Notes under the pieces: generated by a model
What the model saw: only the letters and a program-made list of their open reading frames with translations
Databases searched by the model: none
What the model was told of the DNA's origin: nothing
Part shown: positions 23,881 through 35,611 of the stretch, piece by piece
How positions within the stretch are numbered: the stretch's first letter is position 1
Layout of the letters: each line of letters opens with the position of its first letter
Made by a program: the position numbers and the translations under genes
Source of the DNA: Daucus carota subsp. sativus
Taxonomy: Eukaryota; Streptophyta; Magnoliopsida; Apiales; Apiaceae
NCBI RefSeq assembly: GCF_001625215.2
Contig: NC_030383.2
Span: forward strand, 59,200,949-59,264,948
Length of the DNA stretch: 64,000 nt
Direction of reading: 5' to 3'

Positions 23881-25285
23881 GGTTCCCTATGAGCTAGTGC
23901 AGATGTAAATAGATTGAAGTAATAAAGTTTTAAATAGAGGGAGAGGCTAAAGAGGAGAAATGCACGGGAAGTCAATGGGAGTTGCTATTGATTAGGTCTG
24001 TTTTTTGCTCACCAATTGCTGTTGCTTTGGAGTGGAATATGGATGGGTGGTTATTATGAGCTGCAACATGCATTTGTGGTCACACTTGATGACTTTGTTT
24101 GTGTTCTGTTCTTTCGAAAAAGCTAGCATTTCCATTTAGATTCTTTCATTATCACAAGTCAATTTCCACCAGGCCATTAATTTTATTTTCAGGGTCCGGT
24201 GAAACTTGTTTTGTTGGTATAAAAGTGTTGTCGAAATCAGATAACTGTTTGATAATTTTTTTGATATTGATAATATTTAAAACTAAAATGATAAAACAGC
24301 GAGTACGTATTTTACTGATTCAACAACTTTCTTGCGACATCTAATTTAGTCATGTTATTCTGCTGCTTTACAGAGCATATAATGTGATTAATACAAAGCA
24401 TACGAATGCATGATAAAAACACAAAGGACACAAAAATGATATTTATTGCAACGTTAAAACATATTTTCTATTTTCTTGGTTTGATGGTAAAGGCTGCTAT
24501 GATGTCAATTTCATATTGATACGACTATCCATAAATTTTAATTATTTTTCTTGATTAGATGGAAAATTTTGATTGATAATCCATAAATTTTAGTTACTCT
24601 TTTTAATTAGATGGAAAATTTTGATTGACAATTCATAAATTTTAGTTACTCTGTTTAATTAGATGGAAAATTTTGATTGATGAAAATTTTTATTCGGACA
24701 TTATAATTAATGAAATTAGAGGTATTATAAATCCGTCATCCAACTAAAAAATAGTTGTAAGCGTGTATTCATGTCCACACGCGGTAAAGTCCGAATTTTA
24801 ATTGGGAGTCAGTTTCATCCACTTGAATTTGTCATGCCTTCAAACCCTCTACAGGGATATTCCTGTTTGATTCTCCATCATTGAAGTGTCCATTTCCAGA
24901 CAACTATCAGCTGCAACTTACTGGATTCTATTCTACATTGACCGAGAACCCTTTTAGAGTGGGTTCATTCCATGGCTATCAATTTCGAATGGCTAAAGTA
25001 AAGAACACAAGGACTGGAAAATTTATAACGGAAATTGATCTAACGGCACCAGCCAAACGAATGGGATGTTTTCGGACAAACTTACTCCGTAACACTAAAT
25101 GGGCAAGCTACAACTTTTCAAAATGTAAAACCTTGTCTAGAGTGAACTGGCAAGAATAGGATAGCCACGCAGGGAGAAACCAATCTAAGTGATGACAGCG
25201 TAAGAAAACAAGTAGATGATTTACAAATCTTCGCGACCTTACATTCTAGCTGACTAAATGCACTGCTTGAAATTGACCATTTCCT
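23881..25285. other. Spacer between FAF-like gene and RopGAP 3' end
   Basis: Contains the FAF-like gene's promoter side (about 23881-24100), the tandem repeat at 24528-24684 and, further right, the RopGAP 3' flank. A frame at 24881-25159 on the plus strand starts without ATG and resembles no family I know. Confidence 0.4.
24528..24684. repeat. Tandem repeat, three units of about 53 bp
   Basis: Units start near 24528, 24581 and 24633. Each reads CATAAATTTTAGTTACTCT or a variant, then TTAATTAGATGGAAAATTTT and GATTGA. It is a local AT-rich tandem array in the spacer between the FAF-like gene and RopGAP, with no coding content. Confidence 0.75.
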
Positions 25286-28200
25286 TCACAGCCAGGCCTC
25301 ATTTCGCTCTGTCAATGAGTTTACTCTGCTGAGTATTTTACTTCTGTCTATCGGTCCCAATGACTGAAATACTATTTGGAGGGCATTAAACTTCTCAGGT
25401 GTCTTGCTCTCATCTGATTCACATGACTGATCTGTAATGCTCCCTGAAGTAATTTTCTCGAGCTTCACTGTTGTAGCCTTCATCACATTTGCTTGGGTAT
25501 CAGCATCAGTGGAGACATTAGTGCGAGCTCCACCAGATTCCTTGCTTGGAGTTGAATCACCGAGACATACTTCATCAGTGATGATATTTGCTGGAGATAA
25601 GTCGGAGGAATTCTTTGAATGAGGATCTTCAGCGATCAAAATCTTCTCCCTTTCATTATTTTCCTCATTAGCATCTTCCAGGCACAATAAAGGACCCTGA
25701 TGCTCGTCCTCATCAGACGGATCTAAAGGCGGATCCCATGTTGGTCCTATAACAGATTCTTCTCTGGTTTGGAGTGTCTTTGAAATGAGCGCCTTTAGGA
25801 AGTTCATAACTCGTACGGCATACATCAATGCAGTTAATGGATCCGCCATCTGCAAACATAAACAGTATAAGGATCCTCAAATAATACATATGGACTATCT
25901 ATGAAAAGGACTTAGGTTGGCTGTATTAAATGTTGGAATAAAAGAAGAATGTTATAGAATGGACGAACACTGCTCGATATTATTCAAATTCAAGACAAAA
26001 ACATACAAATTTCTGTTTATTCTACAATATTAGTTCATTTCCACGTAAAACTATAAAATTTTCTGATTTTCATAAATTAATACTTCACGTAAAGCAACAA
26101 AATATTAGAAAGGAGATGATCAATCTCATATGCTGCTTAAAAATGTTCACTCTTTTATATACTCCTAAATTCAGCTCTTTTCCGGCAGCAAATACCAACA
26201 GCAGAGAGAAATGATTCTAGCCCAGATTTTATTGAGAAAAGTGGCAACAAAGTTGCTAAAACAGAAGGCAAGTGGGTCATTAACACTGTGGCATTCTCAT
26301 CTTAAAATTTAGCAGTTTCTTATACTGAATGTAAGATTACAGAGAATATCTACAGTTATTTAGTGATTCGGCATTTAAGTAGGGAAATTACAAAAGTGTG
26401 TCGTGCATCGTGTCTTTATATTTGAAACAGGAAATGCGTGACTCAACATTTATGCATAAAACAATTTAAACTTACCTGAGTCATGTTTGGTGCAAAAACC
26501 ATCGCAATGTTGTGGGCATTCATTTTGTTAAAGTGCTCCTGCTGTACAACATCTGCCATCAAGTTGATGGCCCAATCTAGCAGAGCGCCTTCTGTTGTAG
26601 GTAGCAGCCTAACAAGTGCAGAGCAGTCTTCTTCTGACTGGCACTGCATTACCTGTTCTGGAGAAAGGGTATCCAATATACCTTCTGGTAGTTCTCTAAA
26701 CCATGCCTAAAGTTATTTAAAGCAAGTTAAATTAATGTCTCCAACATTAAGAAACTGGTTCATATAGTCTTATGCATGTACTGGGGTACACTTATATTCA
26801 TGTTCTTTCATGAATGCACTTAGCTTAAAAGTTAAAAAGACTTTCCTAGTTATATGCAACAGCAACGACACACAAGAATATTAACTTCCAAGAGTATATA
26901 TATTAAAGCAAAATTTTTGTGCAAATCTAAGATTCAGTAGATCACCCAGGTTGGATACTGTATCATTTTACCAACTAACCTATATGCTAGGCTGCTAGCT
27001 ACCATATTCGGAACAAAAGTTTGATAGAGAATACCTTAATGAGACCTGCTAAGCAGTGCAAGTCGATGCCGGCTGGAACTACTCCTGCATTTAACTGATT
27101 CCTCACAAACTCTTCCTGGCTGTTTTCTGCATTGATTCTGAATATTCCTTCTGCCTGCACATGCATCCAGACCAGATGATATATCTCAAAAATTAGTGAT
27201 ATTTAATTAATACACGCACTACAGCATTTAGGTAATATTAATATTAATATTTAAAAAATCATGAAAAGAAACAATAGATCACCTGTAATCCTCCTTGAGC
27301 ATAAAGACGTTGTTGCATCAGCAGCAGGATTGTTGGAACACTGTTTCCTCTATGATCATAGGATAACTGCATAGAGTCTGTTGACACTCCAAAAACAGTG
27401 GTGCTGCAGATGAGAATGAGAATAGGCAAAGGTATAAATTATAGATATAAAATCAAAATGCTACCCCCTACATCCTTAAAACTGCAGCAAATCTGATAGC
27501 ATATAGTTAAAGATATCTAATATCATAAAATTAAACATCTGTGTGCTATATGAAATAATGGAAACGAAGAGTTATCATCTTCTGCTAATTAAAATGAGTA
27601 ACTGGTAAATAAATGATTAACTAGCAAGCACAAACTCTCTTAGTTAGATTTTCAATGTGCATACGAAAAAATATTAAATAACTCTTTAACGACTAATTTA
27701 AGAGCATAGATAAAATGTTTGCAGTTCTATTCCTCGGTCTTAACCCTAATGCAAACACCTAAGCTTAATAATAAACACATAAGCTGAAAAAACAATAATG
27801 CTTTAATGGGTCAGCTTGTACTTAACATAAGTTGGTTATGCTCACTGCTGAAGCAAACCATAAAAAAATATTTGCTACTTGCCTATTGGATTCAATATCA
27901 ACTTCAGATGTCTAATAGGTACGAACAACTTTAGTTGCCTTCAATATTGCAAAGCCTAACAGTTCAATCTAATTAAAACAACAAGTTAGGTAGTTCCAGA
28001 TATATGAACTCCTGTAGCACAGAGAAAAGAACCCTTTTCCATGTAGTTACAAACATCAAAATCACTCATTTTCTAATACCATAAATACTACCACTCCCCA
28101 TCAATAATCACATGCTCACATTATTTCAAATAATTAAAGAATGACAACTAACAACATAATTATTGCAACTACACATTACAAAAATTAAAATCAAGAAACA

Positions 28201-28824
28201 TGTAAAATGCATCAAACCGAGCTATCATATCATCATAATACATGTTCTTCAAATTTCTTACAGATAAGCATATCAATCATTAGCACTACCATAAAACAAA
28301 AACCCGAACTCACTGAAAAAAAGTTATCCCTGAAAATCGAACACTCAGAATCTTGGATATAATTCAATCATACACCAGATAAACTCAACCCCTAACAATA
28401 CACGCACACAAACATACATAATCAAAAGGGATGATTTATACCTAGCACTAGGAGCTCTCAAGGGCACTTCAAGTTCAAACTCAACAGGCAATCCCAAGAA
28501 GCCATTAAACCTATCAAAAGTAACATGAGCCACATGCTGGACATTAGTGGGCCACCCAATATCCATCCCACTCCCATTACTACCACTTGAATCATTCCTC
28601 CGAACCCAAAAAGATGACTTCCTAATCAGAGTGACCAAAAGGGCTAAAAGAGACAACTGTTCATCATCTTTATCCCTCCTTTTAATCTCCTCAATCAATG
28701 CATTTGACACCCTTTCTTCTTCTGCTTCTTCTTGTTCATCATCAAACGCCTCCTGGCTTTCTTGAAAACTTTGCAGAGAGGAAGATGAAGATGATGAAGA
28801 AGGGGACTGCAGGACCTCTGTCAT
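25286..28824 (-). CDS. ROPGAP: Rho GTPase-activating protein with CRIB motif (RopGAP), five exons
   Basis: Exons on the minus strand are 28824-28442, 27403-27283, 27154-27035, 26706-26476 and 25849-25286, all with GT-AG borders, giving 472 residues, normal for plant RopGAPs. A Ser-rich and acidic N terminus (1-55) precedes the CRIB motif at about 88-105 (DIGWPTNVQHVAHVTFDRF), which binds active ROP. The RhoGAP domain spans about 128-290: the arginine finger is R174 in EGIFRINAE, and NMNAHNIAMVFAPN-type residues (KMNAHNIAMVFAPNMTQ) form the C-terminal signature. The last exon starts at MADPLTALMYAVRVMNFLK and ends in a polar, likely unstructured tail. It speeds GTP hydrolysis by ROP small GTPases at the plasma membrane in polar growth. 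The CRIB plus GAP order is plant-specific. Confidence 0.93.
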
Positions 28825-31570
28825 GGCGATTTGGTGACCCTTTTGATTCTTTAGAAGTGGGGTTGGCTTGGTTTTGCAAGTTTAGTTGAGGAAAAAAATG
28901 TGTGAAAATCAAAAAAGTGAAGAAGAATGTGCAAGAACATAAAGTGTGTGTGTGTGTGATTGAACTGGGTGTGGATCTCTGCGATTGGAGAATGGATTTG
29001 AGAAATGGGGTGCTTTTTTATTTCGGCGTGTTAATTATCGAAATTAATTGATTAGTTTCCGATTATTTAATAGACTTGAGTTGTATGCTCTGGCTTTTTT
29101 AATGGAGAGAGGGAGAGATATAGGACGGACTGACAGCAATGGCATTTCATTAGGATAACATATTACTCTCTCTCTCTTGGATTTTTATATATTTTTTTTT
29201 AGATATCCTATTGAATTTTATACATTTCAAAACTTTCTCGAATTAATAAACTTTTATAATATAAAAATCCCATCCACCCACTAACTTCATCTACTTTTTC
29301 AATTCCATCGCTTAAATATTAATGAATCTCGCACTTTACCTCCTTTTCTTTCTCTTTCTCATTATTTTATACGATTTTCTTAATATTCGTGCGCAATATA
29401 AATGTATACTCCTATATCTCAAAGCGAGGGAAGGAGTAACGATTAACGAATATTGTATTTTTCATGTGATTATTCTCTCTTAAAACTTTTATATAGAAAT
29501 GTAGTAATCTATAAGGTTATTGAAAAACATTTAGCACTAGTCTAACTTTTAAATTGAGTAAACATCGAATCAAAGATTCAGCCATGAGTGAAAATTGTAT
29601 TAAAGATTCACATAATAATATATAGAGCATAAATTTGTAATTTTTAATCAGATTATTTATGTCTTTAGATTTTAGATTAAGTAAGTTATATATTCCATTT
29701 ATTTCAAAAAATAATTTTGTTTAAATTTATATGAAACATGAATAAATTTTCCAAGATAAGATAAAATAATATTAGTCCAATAATGAGAGAAATTGAGTAG
29801 TATATTGGGCTCCACAGACCCATGAAAGAAAAGTTTGAACTATAGTCCAATACGATTTTCACAATATGGGCTCTTCAAGCCCATGTGTTTGTTAAGAAGG
29901 TTGACGATTTATTTCATTAAGAAGTGAGAATCCATCTCAAAATTAATCTTTAATTAACACAGCACAATTTAAAAAGAAAATTTTTCATGTAATAAGAGAT
30001 TAACTAATCATTTTTGTGCACTTCATAGTTGTTATACACAGGGCGAGCTTCGGGGAAAACGAACGCCTAGGATATCACTGTCTCAGGGGCGCAAAAAAAC
30101 TTATGCATATATAATATATAGTGATAAATTTGTGCATTTATATATTTACATCTATTTTAATTGATTGTGTTGTTAATCTTAACAATTTTTTTATTATGTC
30201 ATTGATATTGATTTAAATGTATATAAATTTTTCTTTTAAGATCTTGAAAAATAGAGACATCATTTTCAAAATTCGTTTAAAAAATCTAGTATCATTAATT
30301 TGTCATATGTACATAAAAATCACATGTAAAAGGGTAGAAGAGTAGTTTAACCGGAAATTTGTGGATTAAAATACTTATCCAAGTTATCCTGCATGTAGAG
30401 CTCCAAAATTGCCGCGCTTCGTTTTTGCAATAGGAATATCAAGTGGAGCTCGTAGCTCTTGTTCAGATGAGATGTGAGTTGTAAAATAACTTGCAAATGT
30501 AGCTACTTTTATCTGAGGTCGGCGCTATTATTTGTCTCGCAACTGAACTATATTTCCTTGACCTTGACCCATCAATGCAACTAGCTAAGAGATTTTGACC
30601 AAACGGTGCCTTACGCTTAAGGGTGCTTCGTTTACTAGTTTTTAGTAAAATTTCAAAATTTCCCGAGGGAGCCACCAAATATATAAATAGGGCGATTCAG
30701 ATATATATATGATTAATTTTAATTAGGTGGTTGACGTGCATAAAAGAATCTCATTATTATTACTGTTAGTGGAACCAATCATTGATTACCACTTAAATTT
30801 AAGAAAAAAAAATAGGAATATTTTTTGGGATACTTAATATTTTTCATATAAATAATACTCTTGAACTAGACATTTTTTGAAAATTAACTATAAGCTCGAC
30901 TTCTTGAATTTATATATATTTTCACCTCAAGTACGAAATTTAATCCGATCGATTCGATTGATACTCATCCGAGCTAATCAATTTTACTAGTCTTTTATTT
31001 TTTTTGTTAAACGATCTGCTCATGAATTACTAGTTAATTAGATTAGATATCATATTCATTTTCAATGGAGTTTTTGATAAGAGATCAGTTCCTACGTGAA
31101 GGAGCAGAAGAGGTTGTTTTGAGAATTGATCCGGAGAAGTAACAAAATTATTTTGTTGTCAAAAATCTAATAAAATAACGAAAGTATATGTTGTATAAAC
31201 AAGTACTCCCGAAGCTTTGTAATTGACTTTAGAACATTGACAGCAAACTATACAGAAGACATTCGGCAGGTGACTTGAGTTGCTGTTTAAGTGAGGTTTA
31301 AAGTGAAATTAGTATTGACTTGACTCTCTTCATATTAGAGGGAAGGAACCGACAAATTACAATTTATTAGCAAGTGGTACTTAAAAATGAATAATATGAT
31401 CCCAAAACTAAAGAAAGATCCGTGAATTTTCTTGTTCGACTTCTCATTCTTTCCCTATTCTTCGATCGGCTTCAATTTCTTAAGTTTAAAGGTGCATGAA
31501 CAAAGCAGCAACATAGGCGTATTCTCACGTTACAAAAGCAAGTTTATATTTCTGTTCATATGGTTAAAAC
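28825..31570. other. Spacer between RopGAP and the root-cap gene
   Basis: Contains the RopGAP promoter and leader (about 28825-29000, with a TG repeat near 28947-28958), then AT-rich DNA. A CAGGGCGAGCTTCGGGG block at about 30040 resembles the left end of an hAT element, but no right end is seen. No gene is supported; the frame at 30463-30678 (minus) resembles nothing I recognise. Confidence 0.4.
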
Positions 31571-31574
31571 CTCT

Positions 31575-31583
31575 TATAAATAG
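31575..31583 (+). promoter_or_regulatory. TATA box of the root-cap gene
   Basis: TATAAATAG in good context, about 150 bases upstream of the ATG at 31728. It is followed by a CT-rich leader at 31611-31700. A two-codon upstream frame, ATG CAT TAA, lies at 31718-31726, one base before the main ATG. Confidence 0.65.
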
Positions 31584-31610
31584 ACATTTTACACGAACCC
31601 TAAATCATCA

Positions 31611-31700
31611 TCTCTCTCTCTCTCCCTCTCTCCCTCTCTCATCTCTCTCCCTCCCTCCCTCCCTCTCTCTCTCTCTCCCTCCCTCCCTCTCATTTCTCTC
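31611..31700 (+). repeat. CT-rich leader tract
   Basis: Long CTCTCC/CCCTCCCTCC run within the presumed 5' untranslated region of the root-cap gene. CT-rich leaders are common in highly expressed plant genes. Confidence 0.75.
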
Positions 31701-31727
31701 TGTGTTAGTGTGTCTGCATGCATTAAT

Positions 31728-33397
31728 ATGAAGGCTCAGACAATGTTACAGCTCTGTGTGTGTGTCCTCCTCTTCCTCTCCGTAGTAGTTGCTGACGGAA
31801 CTCCGAAGGCTAAGAAGGTGAGATGCAAAGACAAAAACTTCCCCAGCTGCTACAAAACGCAGCTTCTTTGCCCTGATTCTTGCCTTCGAACTTGTGAACT
31901 CGATTGTGCTTCGTGCCAGCCTGTCTGTAACGCTTCCTTGCCTTCGTCTCCACCTCCTCCACCACCACCGAAACCACAAAAAGCTATGAAGGTGAGGTGC
32001 AAAGATAAGGCCTATAGGCCTGGCTGTTACAACCAGCAGTTTTATTGCCCTAGCTCTTGCCCTAGATCCTGTGAAGTTGATTGTGGTTCATGCCAACCCG
32101 TTTGTAAGATAGCTCCACCAGTAGCAACTCCTCCACCTCCACCAGCAGTCGCGACACCTCCACCACCACCAGAAACGGAAACTTCTCCCGCGAAGGCCTA
32201 CTGCAAAAACAAGCACTACCCCCAGTGCTATCGACAGGAGCAAAATTGCCCAAGTGCTTGTCCGGACCAATGTGAGATTGATTGTGTCACATGCAGCCCT
32301 GTTTGCGGTAAGACTCTTTTGCCTATTGTTTACTGCATGCTCCAATGCGCTTAATTTCAAAGAAATTCTAGACAAATTTGGACGGTGATATTCGACCGGT
32401 TTTATATTCGATCAAAAACGGTCGAATATAATATTTTCGACCTGATATTTTTGACTATTTTTATTTTTGACCGTATACAGTCAAAATTAGGTGCCGGTCG
32501 AAATTTCCAGTCGAAAAATAACCGCTTTTTTATAGTGAGAATTTAAATGGAGATTCTGGAGCGATCATTTTCCTAGCACTTCAATAAAGATTAAATTTTT
32601 GTATTAATAATTGTAATTAACATGTGATCATATGTTTCATCTCAACAGATTGCAACAAGCCAGGTGCAGTATGCCAAGATCCGAGATTCGTTGGAGGCGA
32701 TGGAATCACCTTTTACTTCCACGGCAAGAAGGACCGAGAATTTTGCCTACTTTCAGATTCAAATTTACACATCAATGCTCACTTCATTGGCAAAAGAAAT
32801 AATAACATGCAAAGGGACTTCACATGGGTTCAATCCCTTGGAATCATCTTTGACAACCACCAACTCTACATTGGCGCGATGAAGACAGCAATTTGGGACA
32901 GTGCAGTTGACAGGGTGGAGCTAAGCTTTGATGGTGAACCAATTTTCCTACCCGAAGGCGAAGGTGCTCAATGGAAGCCTAAATCTGCACCTGAAGTTTC
33001 TATCACAAGGTCTCGCGATACTAATGCTATAGTCATAGAAGTGGAAGGCAATTTCAAGATTAAAGCAAATGTAGTGCCGATTACTAGCAGAGATTCGCTT
33101 GTGCATAACTATGCCATTACAAGTGACGATTGCTTTGCTCATCTTGATCTAGGATTTACGTTCTACTCATTGAGCAACGATGTCAGTGGCGTGCTAGGCC
33201 AAACTTATGCTGGAAATTATACTAGCAGGGTTAAGATGGGGGTGACCATGCCAGTTTTGGGTGGTGATAAAGACTTTGCCTCTTCTAGTCTCTTCTCTGC
33301 AGATTGCGCGGTTGCTAGATTCAATGGTCTTCTAGATTCGTCGACGAATATTGCATCAAGTGGAATCAATGGACGTGGTATCATCTTCAGGAAATAA
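31728..33397 (+). CDS. Root-cap / LEA-like secreted protein with three Cys-rich repeats, two exons
   Basis: Exons 31728-32307 and 32649-33397 (phase 1 junction completing an Asp codon), 442 residues. Residues 1 to about 22 are a signal peptide. Three repeats of the pattern (V/Y)CK(D/N)K...CY..Q..CP.(S/A)C...CE(L/V/I)DC..C.PVC follow, separated by Pro-rich linkers (PPPPPPPKP and TPPPPP types), which may be O-glycosylated as in cell-wall proteins. Exon 2 begins DCNKPGAVCQDPRFVGGDG and encodes the globular domain shared by plant root-cap proteins (FYFHGKKDREFCLLSDSNLH and AHFIGKRN motifs). Biochemical role is unknown; a wall or apoplast location is inferred. The upstream frame is open from 31710 but lacks ATG there; the ATG at 31728 starts the signal peptide. 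Confidence 0.9.
32373..32537. mobile_element. Small CACTA-type element in the root-cap gene intron
   Basis: Right end, read inward, is CACTATAAAAAAGCGGTTAT. The left end is degraded (CAAATTTGGACGGTGATATT) but aligns over GCGGTTATTTTTCGACTGG versus ACGGTGATATTCGACCGG. AGA flanks both ends (32370-32372 and 32538-32540), fitting the 3-bp CACTA duplication. The interior has several GGTCGAA/TTCGACC subterminal motifs. It is 165 bp and non-coding. Confidence 0.65.
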
Positions 33398-33632
33398 AGC
33401 CTTTCTAACAAGTACCAGCTTGTGAACTATTTAAATAAAACAGGGGAATGAACAAATAATATACTGTAATCAAATATTTCATTGTCGAATTTCATGAAAA
33501 TATCATATCTAATTATCTGTCATTGCATCATTGTGTTTTCTTTAACGTGTCCTCTTCTTGATTCAATTCTCCTTTCCCTTAATCTTTTTTTCGCGTAAAA
33601 GTTCATGCAAGTAATTTGAAGCTTTATATATC

Positions 33633-34259
33633 TTATTCCTTGGGCGCTAAACCGGCCTTGATCTTCTGGACCGTAGCTATATCAGTCTTAAAACTCTTAG
33701 CTAAAATCAAATCGTCGATCCCAGTCTCAAATAATGCCACAGGAAGTGTAACCTTACCTCCATTCGCACTCCCAAAGGCAGTCAAAGCCGTGGCATTAAA
33801 ACTAGCATTCGCATTGTACTGATAATGTAACAATCCCTTCGGTACCACAAAAATATCCCCGGGCTGAAGCGTTTGCGTGTACAGTTTGTTACTCGTGTCC
33901 ACGAAACCTGCCTCAATGTAACCTGATATAACAAAGAGTAGCTCCGAGGATCGAGGATGTATGTGCGGAGGATTTACTGAGCCTATTGGAAGCTGAACAA
34001 CCAAGTACGAGATGCTTTGGCCAACAAGACCCGGGAATTCCACCATGTTTGCCTTTAAGGCCTTAAAATCCGGCGGAAATTCTGCTGTAAATGCTGTCCG
34101 CAACCCTGTGTAGGTGAAGAAATTTTCGTCGATGGTGGTTGCGTTTGCAGGGATCACGAAGTCTGATAAGATGTCCGGATCAGTGGATTGAGTCATCCGG
34201 AGAAACGCAAAGATGAGACTACTGAAAAGAAGAGCATGATCTACTAATAACCAAGCCAT
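33633..34259 (-). CDS. GLP: Germin-like protein (GLP 9-3 type), intact metal site
   Basis: Intronless 208-residue cupin. Signal peptide about 1-25, then DPDILSDFVIP. Germin box 1 is NPPHIHPRSSELLFVISG and box 2 GDIFVVPKGLLHYQYN. The four metal ligands H99, H101, E106 and H145 are present with the spacing of barley germin. The N-terminal cysteine pair that forms a disulfide in classical germins is absent, as in the 9-3 branch. Several NXS/T sites (NATTID, NASFNAT) suggest glycosylation. Expected to be an extracellular oligomer. Some germins have oxalate oxidase or superoxide dismutase activity, but which applies here cannot be read from sequence. Tandem partner of the gene at 35612-36238. Confidence 0.93.
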   Translation of the reverse strand: MAWLLVDHALLFSSLIFAFLRMTQSTDPDILSDFVIPANATTIDENFFTYTGLRTAFTAEFPPDFKALKANMVEFPGLVGQSISYLVVQLPIGSVNPPHIHPRSSELLFVISGYIEAGFVDTSNKLYTQTLQPGDIFVVPKGLLHYQYNANASFNATALTAFGSANGGKVTLPVALFETGIDDLILAKSFKTDIATVQKIKAGLAPKE

Positions 34260-34344
34260 GATAGCTTAGCTTTGAGTGAAAAAATGTTTCTGAGTAGTAT
34301 TGTCGGCACAGGTTTAATTTTCCTGATGACAATACGAAAATACC

Positions 34345-34354
34345 AATATATATA
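34345..34354 (-). promoter_or_regulatory. TATA-like box of germin-like gene 1, abutting a MITE
   Basis: CCTATATATATTGG on the minus strand, about 85 bases before the ATG at 34259. The MITE at 34355-34567 ends directly beside it, so the DNA just upstream of the box is transposon-derived. Confidence 0.5.
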
Positions 34355-34567
34355 GGTGGGGTTTGGATTCTCGGTGGGAATGAGAATCGAGAATGTGAAT
34401 AAGGAGTACGGAAATAGGTATTCCTGAGCTGTGTAGTGAATGATTACCCACGATAAGAATGAGATTCTCATTCCATATAATAAATTTTTTTCTCTAAACA
34501 CCAACACAGGCATTTGAGGTTCTGATTCTGATTAAACAGGCTCATAAACCATGATCCAAACACTCCC
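34355..34567. mobile_element. GGGTTTGG-type MITE (copy 3 of 5), in a germin-like promoter
   Basis: 213-bp member of the same family as 21236-21433: starts GGTGGGGTTTGGATTCTC, ends GATCCAAACACTCCC, flanked by ATA at 34352-34354 and 34568-34570. It retains the TTTGAGGTTCTGATTC and GGCTCATAAACCATGA blocks. Confidence 0.75.
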
Positions 34568-35611
34568 ATATTTTTACAATCTTTTGATAGAAGATATTTT
34601 TGATTGAGAATCATGACATTGTTACCAACGATTCAAGCTTAGTTACCAACGACTTAAACTGATTCTTAACGCACAACATTATTTTAAAGAAGGGGACTTG
34701 TTCGTCATCTTATCTGTTGTAGTATAGAGGTTTGGTATAATTCTGAAAAAAAACACTTGCCATAATTTTAAAACATATCTGTTGTTCCCTTCTCCTGAAA
34801 TGTTATCATATTTCAGCTACAAGAAGCTGAAACCAAACAAAGCAGCTACTTAGAAACTACAGAGTTCTGTCGCTCATATTCATAAATTATCGACGAACAG
34901 AATGATTTTTGTCATTCTTTGAGGATCGCTTTTGCCCCGTCCACGGTTAAATGTAATTGTAAACTTGGCATCTTCATTTGTTCTGTGCGAAAGCATATAA
35001 ATTCTGTGTTCTCGTTATTTCTTACTCCCCCGAGAGCATGTTTGCATGAGTTTAAAGTCCAGGCTTTAAGTCATTTCTGATTTTAAACTCAAAAATGTTT
35101 GTTTGTGTAAAACATCAAAAGTCGATTTATAGTCAGTAATAAGCTAGAAACTGACTTATATAAGGCATTGCTCCCACCTAAGTGAAAATTTATTGCTATC
35201 ATGTTTACGTGTACATACTAAAAACAGTTTTAATATATTATATATGCGTGCGCACATCTTTGAGATACCAATTACGGTTCTACCAAGATTTGATCATGTC
35301 GTCGCAGTCTTAACGTATCCTCTTGGTACTTTCTACTGCTTGACTAGTAGTTCTTTGTCTAAGTCCATCTAAATTATGTGCCGAGTATTCTGATTTCTCT
35401 AAGCGATCAATCAAATTCGTAACAAGAAAATTGACAAGACAAAGTTTTATCATAACAAGCATACAACTACGACAAAAACTGTTCCTAACGTTATGGAAAG
35501 AATGAAATTAGGAATCGCTTTCGGTGAATATAAGCTCGTTTTACACGAACACATTCTCGCTTATTGAATTTCTGATCGATAATTTACTCTCTGTTAAACC
35601 CGAAGCTTCAT
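34568..35611. other. Spacer between the two germin-like genes
   Basis: About 1.0 kb of AT-rich DNA without a gene. It should contain the distal promoter of the left gene and the 3' flank of the right gene. A direct repeat of TTACCAACGA(C/T)T(T/C)AA occurs near 34621-34660. Confidence 0.4.

Noticed and set aside
24528-24684. Possible CRISPR-like array
   Set aside because: Three units joined directly without unique spacers, in a plant nuclear context; a plain tandem repeat.
24881-25159. 92-codon plus-strand frame downstream of RopGAP
   Set aside because: No ATG at its start, no promoter sign and no family recognised; lies in the 3' flank of RopGAP.
30030-30110. CAGGGCGAGCTTCGGGG block like a hAT left end
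   Set aside because: No inverted right end and no 8-bp duplication found.
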